From an uncultured Caulobacterales bacterium (GTDB taxonomy: Bacteria; Pseudomonadota; Alphaproteobacteria; Caulobacterales; Caulobacteraceae), in the NCBI GenBank assembly GCA_903903715.1, contig CAIUZX010000455.1:1-8187 (forward strand): a DNA stretch of 8,187 bases, given 5' to 3'. The notes under the pieces are model-generated. The model saw nothing but the letters and a program-made list of their open reading frames with translations. It did no database searches and had not been told where the DNA came from. Both the position numbers and the translations under genes were made by a program. Each line of letters starts with the position of its first letter. Positions within the stretch are counted from its first letter, which is position 1. This document shows, in pieces, positions 1 to 4,477 of the stretch.

Positions 1-454
1 CCCCATCGGCAAGGGCGTGACGCAGCTTGCGGCGCCCGGCTCGGTGGATATCATTCTCACCGCCCGCAATATCCACAATCTCCTCTGGACCCCGGGCCAG
101 CTCGACACGACGCTCAAGCTCGCCTTCGCGGCGCTGAAGCCCGGTGGCTATCTGGCGGTGGAAGAGCACAGGGCTGACCCCCGTCCGCAGAAGGGCGACG
201 CCCGGGACGGCTATGTGGCGACCGCGACGGTGATCGAAGCGGCCAAGGCGGCGGGCTTTGTCCTCGACGCCTCCAGCGAGATCAACGCCAATCCCAAGGA
301 CTCCAAGGATCACCCCTTCGGCGTCTGGACCCTGCCGCCGGAACGCCAGAGCGCGGCGGACGGCAAGCCTGTGGACCCGGCTTTCGACCGCGCGCACTAT
401 GACGCCATCGGCGAGAGCGACCGGATGACCCTGCGCTTCCGCAAGCCCGGCTGA
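1..454 (+). CDS. COG4798-type predicted SAM-dependent methyltransferase, C-terminal part
   Basis: The gene is cut by the left window edge. The open frame runs from base 2 and ends at TGA 452-454, leaving about 150 C-terminal residues. Visible motifs match the paralogue that follows: an ARNIHN stretch, ALKPGGYLAVEEHRA (the post-motif-II strand region of class I methyltransferases), and a conserved end block with NANPKD, HPFGVWTLPP and YDAIGESDRMTLRF. The SAM-binding glycine motif and any signal peptide lie outside the window. A GTG at 17 could be read as a start, but the frame continues upstream and the homologous region begins mid-domain, so this is a truncated gene and not a short one. The downstream paralogue starts four bases after this stop, which implies co-transcription. 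The substrate is unknown. The family call rests on motif resemblance and on the alignment with the neighbour. Confidence 0.8.
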   Translation, partial: PIGKGVTQLAAPGSVDIILTARNIHNLLWTPGQLDTTLKLAFAALKPGGYLAVEEHRADPRPQKGDARDGYVATATVIEAAKAAGFVLDASSEINANPKDSKDHPFGVWTLPPERQSAADGKPVDPAFDRAHYDAIGESDRMTLRFRKPG

Positions 455-458
455 TCCC

Positions 459-1451
459 ATGTCCTCTGACGTCTGGCCCCGCCGGAGCCTCCTGATCGGC
501 GCCGCCAGCTCGGCGCTGATCGCCTCGGGGTGCGGTCGGACGTCTCAGAAGGCCAAACTTCGAGGGGCTGAGACCGCAGCGCCCGCCCCGCCGCCCTACA
601 CCTTGGCGGATGCGGTGGGGAACCTCTCCCGCACGCCGCAGGAGCGGGCGCGGGACGCGTGGCGCCATCCGCTGGACACCCTAACCTTCCTCGGGGTGAA
701 GCCAGGTATGACGGTGGTGGAGCTGTGGCCGGGGCTCGGCTGGTACACCGCGATCCTCGCTCCGTTTCTGGCGAGGACTGGCGGCAAACTGATCGTCGCC
801 GTGTTTGATCCGGCCTCTCCGCAACCTTCCGAAGCCGTGCAGACCAACACCGCGCTGGCCCAGCGCATCGCGTCCCAGGGTGCGCCGTACGGCAAGGTCG
901 AGACGGTGGGGTTCGGGCCGAAGTCCGGGCCGCTCGTCCCGCCGGGCTCGGCGGACATGGTGTTGACCTTCCGCAACCTGCATAACTGGATGGCCGCCGG
1001 ATGGGCGGAGAAGGCCTTCTCCGACATAGCCGCCGCACTGAAGATCGGCGGTCTGCTGGGTGTTGAGGAGCACCGGGCGGAGCCCGGGTCCGCGCAGGAT
1101 CCCGCTGCGGTCAACGGCTATGTCACCGAGGCCTATGTCACGGCGCTGGCGCAGGAGGCGGGGCTGCTGTTCGCCGCCTCCAGCGAGGTCAACGCCAACC
1201 CCAAGGATACTCGCAACCACCCCTTCGGCGTCTGGACCCTGCCACCGACCCGGCAGAGCGCCCCTCTGGGCCAGCCGGACAATCCCAAGTTCGACCACGC
1301 CCGCTATGACGCCATCGGGGAAAGCGACCGGATGACCCTGCGCTTCGTCAAGCCGAACCCGGCTGCGGCGCCCCCTCCGGGCGACCCCGCCAAGGCGCCG
1401 ACAGGGGCAGGGGCGAAGCCTCACGGTCACGGCGCGCACAAACACCGGTAG
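459..1451 (+). CDS. COG4798-type predicted methyltransferase with lipoprotein/Tat-like signal and His-rich tail
   Basis: A 330-residue class I SAM-dependent methyltransferase fold. Residues 1-25 look like an export signal: R8-R9 followed by SLLIG, a hydrophobic Ala/Leu/Ile core, then IASGC with Cys25 as a possible lipidation site. The -3 residue is Ala, which is weaker than the usual Leu. A low-complexity Ala/Pro linker (about 30-46) leads to the catalytic domain. That domain shows motif I VVELWPGLGWYT (86-97), FRNLHNW (171-177), VEEHRA (202-207), and the family end block NANPKD...HPFGVWTLPP (245-263) with YDAIGESDRMTLRF (283-296). Residues 300-330 are Pro/Ala/Gly-rich and end in PHGHGAHKHR, a possible metal-binding tail. 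ATG 459 is the first start after the upstream stop and preserves the signal peptide; no strong Shine-Dalgarno is visible, so translational coupling is likely. Methyl acceptor unknown. A cytoplasmic location is possible if the signal is not functional. Confidence 0.82.
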   Translation: MSSDVWPRRSLLIGAASSALIASGCGRTSQKAKLRGAETAAPAPPPYTLADAVGNLSRTPQERARDAWRHPLDTLTFLGVKPGMTVVELWPGLGWYTAILAPFLARTGGKLIVAVFDPASPQPSEAVQTNTALAQRIASQGAPYGKVETVGFGPKSGPLVPPGSADMVLTFRNLHNWMAAGWAEKAFSDIAAALKIGGLLGVEEHRAEPGSAQDPAAVNGYVTEAYVTALAQEAGLLFAASSEVNANPKDTRNHPFGVWTLPPTRQSAPLGQPDNPKFDHARYDAIGESDRMTLRFVKPNPAAAPPPGDPAKAPTGAGAKPHGHGAHKHR

Positions 1452-1469
1452 TTGACCTTAACGTCGCAC

Positions 1470-1497
1470 TTGTCGCCGCGGGGCTTCCGCGTATTTA
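1470..1497 (+). promoter_or_regulatory. Weak sigma70-like promoter candidate before the SCP2 gene
   Basis: TTGTCG (1470-1475) and TATTTA (1492-1497) are separated by 16 bases, in the 102-base gap between the methyltransferase stop and the SCP2 start at 1554. The -10-like element is the only AT-rich patch in the gap. Each box matches consensus only partly, so this is a candidate. It would give the SCP2-hydrolase pair its own transcript. Confidence 0.28.
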
Positions 1498-1553
1498 CTG
1501 CGCGCCGCCGGGCGGCCTTCGCCCCCCGCGCTTCAAACGGAGAGCATAATCGT

Positions 1554-1853
1554 ATGGCCACGCTGCAAGAGATCACCGACCGCTTCAAGGCCGCCGTGGG
1601 CGCGGATTCGGGCCTGGGCAAGACCCTGAAGTTCGACCTGAAGGGCGACGGCTTCATCCATATCGACGGTGGTTCGGTCACGAACGAAGACCTGCCGGCC
1701 GACTGCACCATCGTGGTGTCGAAGGACGACTTTGAAGCCATGGGCGAAGGCAAGCTCGACCCGACGATGGCGTTCATGCAAGGCAAGATCAAGGTGAACG
1801 GCGACATGTCCGTGGCCATGAAGCTGCAGCCCCTCATGGCGAAGATGGCCTGA
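1554..1853 (+). CDS. Small SCP2 sterol/lipid-carrier domain protein
   Basis: A 99-residue protein consisting of one SCP2 (sterol carrier protein 2) domain. Visible features are an N-terminal amphipathic helix (LQEITDRFKAAV), a strand pair around KTLKFDLKGDGFIHIDGG, the TNEDLPADCTIVVSKDDFEAMGEG segment typical of the fold, and the family hallmark GKLDPTMAFMQGKIKVNGDMSVAMKL near the C terminus. The family binds fatty acyl chains or sterols in a hydrophobic tunnel; in bacteria the ligand is generally not known. ATG 1554 is chosen because a good Shine-Dalgarno (ACGGAGAG, 1537-1544) lies nine bases upstream and homologues begin here. The frame is open further left but has no family similarity. The alpha/beta hydrolase starts 20 bases after the stop, so the two are probably one transcript and may handle related lipids. 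Confidence 0.9.
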   Translation: MATLQEITDRFKAAVGADSGLGKTLKFDLKGDGFIHIDGGSVTNEDLPADCTIVVSKDDFEAMGEGKLDPTMAFMQGKIKVNGDMSVAMKLQPLMAKMA

Positions 1854-1873
1854 TCGGACTGGACAAGTCCGAT
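1853..1873 (+). promoter_or_regulatory. Perfect 8-bp hairpin abutting the hydrolase start codon
   Basis: Arms ATCGGACT (1853-1860) and AGTCCGAT (1866-1873) are perfectly complementary and separated by the loop GGACA. The left arm starts on the last base of the SCP2 stop codon and the right arm ends immediately before the hydrolase ATG at 1874. The only purine-rich ribosome-binding candidate (GGAC, 1861-1864) sits in the loop. The placement suggests control of hydrolase translation or coupling to SCP2 translation. No T-run follows, so it is not a typical intrinsic terminator. Confidence 0.6.
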
Positions 1874-2830
1874 ATGTCAGATCCGGCGCCTCTGGTCTCA
1901 ATTCCTGAGGCGCCGGTCCCGCCGCTGGCCGCAGCCCACTGGCTGACGGCCGGCGATGGCGTCCGGCTGCGCTGTGCCCTGTTTCCCGCGGATGATACGC
2001 CCCGCGGGTCGGTGGTGCTCAGCCCCGGGCGTACGGAGCCCATCGAGAAGTATTACGAGGTGGTCCGCGAACTGAACGAGCGGGGCTTCACCGTGCTCGC
2101 CCACGACTGGCGGGGGCAGGGGCTGTCCCAGCGGCTGGTGGGGGCGGACCGCATGAAGGGGCACGCCAGCGGGTGGCGGCCGTTCCTTTCCGACTACAAG
2201 ATGATTCTGGACCGGTTTCGGGATCGACTGCCGGGTCCGCGCATCGCCTTTGGCCACTCCATGGGGGGAGGTCTCACCCTCCTCGCCGTGACCGAGAACG
2301 GCCACCACGACTTTTCCGCTGTCATGCTGTCCGCTCCCATGACCGGGTTGAAGATCGACGGCTTTCACCCGACCTTCGCCGCCCTGACCGTCGGCCTGCT
2401 CAGCCGGATCGGCCTCGCGAGCACCTATGCGCTCGGACCGCAGGATCCCTTCAGCGAGACCTTCGAGGACAACGGCCTGACCCACGACGCGCCCCGCTGG
2501 AGCCTCCACCGCCGCCAGATCGAGGCGGAGCGGGAGCTGGCTCTGGGGGGCGTCACCTGGGGCTGGGTGGCGTTTGCCCTGGAGTTGAGCGCGCGCCTGA
2601 AATCGAGTCGGGCCCTGGACACGCTGCCCATTCCCCTGTCCGTCGTGGCGGCGGGGGAGGAGCGGCTGGTGTGCAATCTGACGACCCAGGCCCTCGCGCG
2701 CCGGGCGCCGAAAGGCCGTTACATGGAGGTGCCCGGCGCCTTCCATGAGGTGTTGATGGAGACGGATGCGCACAGGGCGCAGATGTGGGCGGAGTTTGAC
2801 CGCCTCGCCGCCGAAGTGGCGCCGGCCTAA
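1874..2830 (+). CDS. PldB-like alpha/beta hydrolase (lysophospholipase / monoacylglycerol lipase type)
   Basis: A 318-residue serine hydrolase of the COG2267 (PldB / monoglyceride lipase) group. Motifs in order: GSVVLSPGRTEPIEKYYE (45-62), where family members carry an oxyanion-side HG or similar; VLAHDWRGQGLS (74-85); and the nucleophile elbow GHSMG with Ser129. The acid region reads GEERLVCN (261-268), with Glu263 in the usual Asp position, as I recall for E. coli PldB. The catalytic His291 lies in GAFHEVLMETD. The middle segment (about 155-240) fits the cap. No signal peptide or membrane span is seen, so it is probably cytoplasmic. Likely reaction: hydrolysis of a lysophospholipid or monoacylglycerol ester; the true substrate is unknown. 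It follows the SCP2 gene by 20 bases with a hairpin at the junction, and converges on hisN with two bases between stop codons. Confidence 0.87.
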   Translation: MSDPAPLVSIPEAPVPPLAAAHWLTAGDGVRLRCALFPADDTPRGSVVLSPGRTEPIEKYYEVVRELNERGFTVLAHDWRGQGLSQRLVGADRMKGHASGWRPFLSDYKMILDRFRDRLPGPRIAFGHSMGGGLTLLAVTENGHHDFSAVMLSAPMTGLKIDGFHPTFAALTVGLLSRIGLASTYALGPQDPFSETFEDNGLTHDAPRWSLHRRQIEAERELALGGVTWGWVAFALELSARLKSSRALDTLPIPLSVVAAGEERLVCNLTTQALARRAPKGRYMEVPGAFHEVLMETDAHRAQMWAEFDRLAAEVAPA

Positions 2831-2832
2831 GG

Positions 2833-3663
2833 TCAGTCCCGGGCGGCTGAGAAATGGCCGACGAGCTCGGGCATGAGGGCCGCATCGCCGACCACAAGCA
2901 TCCGCCCGCCGTCCCTCCCGATGGGGGCGCCCGTCCAGTCGGTGACGAGACCGCCAGCGCCTGCCAGGATCGGCACAGCCGCCTCCACGTCCCAGCTCTT
3001 CAGACCCCGCTCCACCACAAAGTCCATCGCCCCTGCCGCCACCATGGCGTAGGCATAGGCGTCGGCGCCATAGCGGATCAGGCGGGTCGCGGCGTGCAGG
3101 CCGTCATAGGCCGCGCGCTCGTCGCCCTGGAACAGGTGAGGGTCGGTGGTGGCGCCCAGCGCCGCGGCCAGGGCCGCACACTTGCGGGTCTTCAAGGTCT
3201 CGCTCGCCCCGTCCCGCAGTCGGCGCGCGCCGCGAGCGGAGCCCACGAACACCTCGCCGATGAAGGGTTGGGAGATCACCCCCACGACCGGCTGCCCTTG
3301 GTGACGGAGCGCGATCAGGGTGGTCCAAAGGGGGAGTCCCGAAATGAAGGCGCGGGTGCCGTCGATGGGGTCGAGCACCCACACGAACTCGGCGTCCGGA
3401 CGGTCCTCGCCGTATTCCTCGCCGATCACGCCGTGGTCGGGGTAGGCCGCAGAGATGGCCGCGCGGATCGCCCGTTCGGCGCCCTTGTCGGCGGCAGTCA
3501 CCGGATCGAACACCCGTCCCATCTCCGCCCCCTTGTCCTCCAGACCGTGATCGGCCCGGAACAGGGGGAGGATCGCCGCGCCCGCCGCATGGGCGAGCTC
3601 GACGGCGAAGGTCTCGAACCGGTCAAGGTGCGGATCGGGCAGGGTGGGGGGCGATGTGGTCAT
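2833..3663 (-). CDS. hisN: Histidinol-phosphatase, inositol-monophosphatase family
   Basis: A 276-residue IMPase-superfamily phosphatase. Metal-site motifs are all present: DPVTAAD (53-59), GEE (81-83), DPIDGT (98-103) and WD (224-225) in SWDVEAAVPI. After DPIDGT the sequence reads RAFISGLPLWTTLIAL, which is typical of HisN and unlike SuhB-type inositol monophosphatases or CysQ. The expected reaction is Mg-dependent dephosphorylation of L-histidinol phosphate, the penultimate step of histidine synthesis, in the cytoplasm. No other his gene is visible, which is usual for this type. ATG 3663 gives the normal family length; no clear Shine-Dalgarno precedes it. The XRE regulator ends 70 bases upstream on the same strand, so co-transcription is possible. 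What else it could be: a general inositol/sugar monophosphatase. Confidence 0.83.
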   Translation of the reverse strand: MTTSPPTLPDPHLDRFETFAVELAHAAGAAILPLFRADHGLEDKGAEMGRVFDPVTAADKGAERAIRAAISAAYPDHGVIGEEYGEDRPDAEFVWVLDPIDGTRAFISGLPLWTTLIALRHQGQPVVGVISQPFIGEVFVGSARGARRLRDGASETLKTRKCAALAAALGATTDPHLFQGDERAAYDGLHAATRLIRYGADAYAYAMVAAGAMDFVVERGLKSWDVEAAVPILAGAGGLVTDWTGAPIGRDGGRMLVVGDAALMPELVGHFSAARD

Positions 3664-3733
3664 GACGACCGCATAACCAATACCGCCCCCGAAGGCAAAA
3701 CCTCAGTCGGCCCAAATCATGAGATCACAGCGC

Positions 3734-4126
3734 TTAGGCCGGTGTGTCGTTGTTGAGGGACTTGGCCAGGTCCAGAAGCCGGCGGCGCGGACGCTCACCC
3801 AGCTGGTAGTAGGCCCGGATCAGGTCCATGGTTTCCTTGCGCGCGAGAACTTCGCCCGCCCGGGGCTCCTCGGTCGATGCGGCCACGAGCTGCTGGGCGG
3901 GCTCGCCCTCTTCGAGGCCATCATAAAAATAGCCCACCGGCACTTCCAGAGCCGCGGCGAGTTCCCACACGCGGGCCGCCGAGATGCGGTTCGCGCCGCA
4001 TTCGTACTTCTGGATCTGCTGGAACCGGATGCCGACCGCTGTGGCCAGCTGCTGTTGCGTAAGGCCCATCAGACGGCGACGCCGGCGCAGACGTTTACCC
4101 AGATGTAGGTCGATATCGTTCGCCAT
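3734..4126 (-). CDS. XRE-family helix-turn-helix regulator, PraR-like
   Basis: A 130-residue DNA-binding protein. Residues 7-71 form a Cro/C1-type helix-turn-helix domain: LGKRLRRRRRLMGLTQQQLATAVGI, then the recognition helix region FQQIQKYECGANRIS (35-49) and the closing helices SAARVWELAAALEVPVGYFYDGL. The FQQIQKYE..NRIS signature is characteristic of alphaproteobacterial PraR/PhrR-like regulators. Residues 72-95 are a low-complexity acidic linker. Residues 96-124 (ARKETMDLIRAYYQL...RRRLLDLAKSL) match the short helical tail recurrent in that group, possibly for dimerisation. Start: ATG 4126, with Shine-Dalgarno GAGAGG on the - strand (bases 4136-4141) at normal spacing. A dyad at 4153-4169 is a probable autoregulatory operator. 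hisN lies downstream on the same strand. Targets beyond itself are unknown. Confidence 0.88.
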   Translation of the reverse strand: MANDIDLHLGKRLRRRRRLMGLTQQQLATAVGIRFQQIQKYECGANRISAARVWELAAALEVPVGYFYDGLEEGEPAQQLVAASTEEPRAGEVLARKETMDLIRAYYQLGERPRRRLLDLAKSLNNDTPA

Positions 4127-4152
4127 AAGGCCGCCCCTCTCACCAATTCAAC

Positions 4153-4169
4153 TGTCCCGCGACGGGACA
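4153..4169. promoter_or_regulatory. Perfect inverted repeat, probable operator of the XRE regulator
   Basis: TGTCCCG (4153-4159) and CGGGACA (4163-4169) are perfect reverse complements around the 3-base centre CGA. The dyad sits 26 bases upstream of the regulator's ATG, where a repressor would block RNA polymerase. A 17-base dyad is of a size a dimeric Cro/C1-type protein could bind. Binding by this particular regulator is inference. Confidence 0.6.
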
Positions 4170-4396
4170 CTTGCGCTTGAAAGGGGCAAACACCGTGCCG
4201 CGAGCTTCCCCGCAGTCGATGTAAAACGCGATACTAAGCGACACTGGCCGTCTGACACGCTGGAACCAACCCCTTTGCACACGCTCGTAAAGGCGACGTG
4301 TGACAAATCGTCGATGCGTTCCGGCGCCCGTCAGGGGCGGACTGTGTACCGGGTAGGCGCGTTCACCGTCTCCCCAATCCAGCAGGACTCTTTACT

Positions 4397-4433
4397 GCGC
4401 AAAGGCCCCGGAGCGACCGGAGAGCCTGTGCGC
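4397..4433. repeat. Long imperfect hairpin
   Basis: GCGCA (4397-4401) pairs with TGCGC (4429-4433); inside it GGC pairs with GCC and CCGG pairs with CCGG around the loop AGCGA, with small internal loops. It could be part of the typA 3' end, a leader of the regulator transcript, or a small RNA. Neither strand has a T-run after it. Confidence 0.35.
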
Positions 4434-4444
4434 CTGTAAGCGGA

Positions 4445-4472
4445 TTTATACACTAAATTAGGGAAAAATAAA
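4445..4472 (-). promoter_or_regulatory. Promoter-like AT-rich patch facing the XRE regulator
   Basis: Read on the - strand, TTTATT (4472-4467) and TATAAA (4450-4445) are spaced by 16 bases. The -10 box is a good match, while the -35 box matches at about half its positions. It lies directly after the typA stop and would start a transcript near 4438, giving the regulator a leader of about 310 bases containing the 4397-4433 hairpin. It could instead be an AT-rich spacer without function. Confidence 0.25.
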
Positions 4473-4477
4473 CGCTT

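Larger units (their letters stand above)
4127..4477. other. Non-coding gap between the XRE regulator and typA
   Basis: These 351 bases hold no convincing gene on either strand; the frames open here lack recognisable motifs. Contents: the regulator's Shine-Dalgarno and dyad operator (4136-4169), a small GC hairpin (CGCCC 4325-4329 with GGGCG 4335-4339), an imperfect long hairpin (4397-4433), one GANTC site (4386-4390), and an AT-rich patch (about 4444-4475) just past the typA stop. The typA terminator must lie here, but no clean hairpin plus T-run is visible on the - strand. Confidence 0.7.

Noticed and set aside
1477..1491. Stem CGCGG / CCGCG as a terminator for the methyltransferase genes.
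   Set aside because: Only 5 bp, with no T-run after it; chance GC pairing is likely.
1452..1553. Extension of the SCP2 protein upstream to a TTG at 1452.
   Set aside because: The extra residues are Arg/Ala-rich and non-conserved; ATG 1554 has a proper Shine-Dalgarno.
1898..2773. 291-codon open frame on the - strand opposite the alpha/beta hydrolase.
   Set aside because: Shadow frame; the + strand frame has a full catalytic motif set.
2854..3756. 300-codon open frame on the + strand opposite hisN.
   Set aside because: Antisense shadow of a well-supported phosphatase, with His/Gly/Arg-rich composition and no family motif.
4127..4477. Possible tRNA or known structured RNA in the gap.
   Set aside because: No T-loop (GTTCRANNC-like) sequence with matching acceptor arms was found on either strand.
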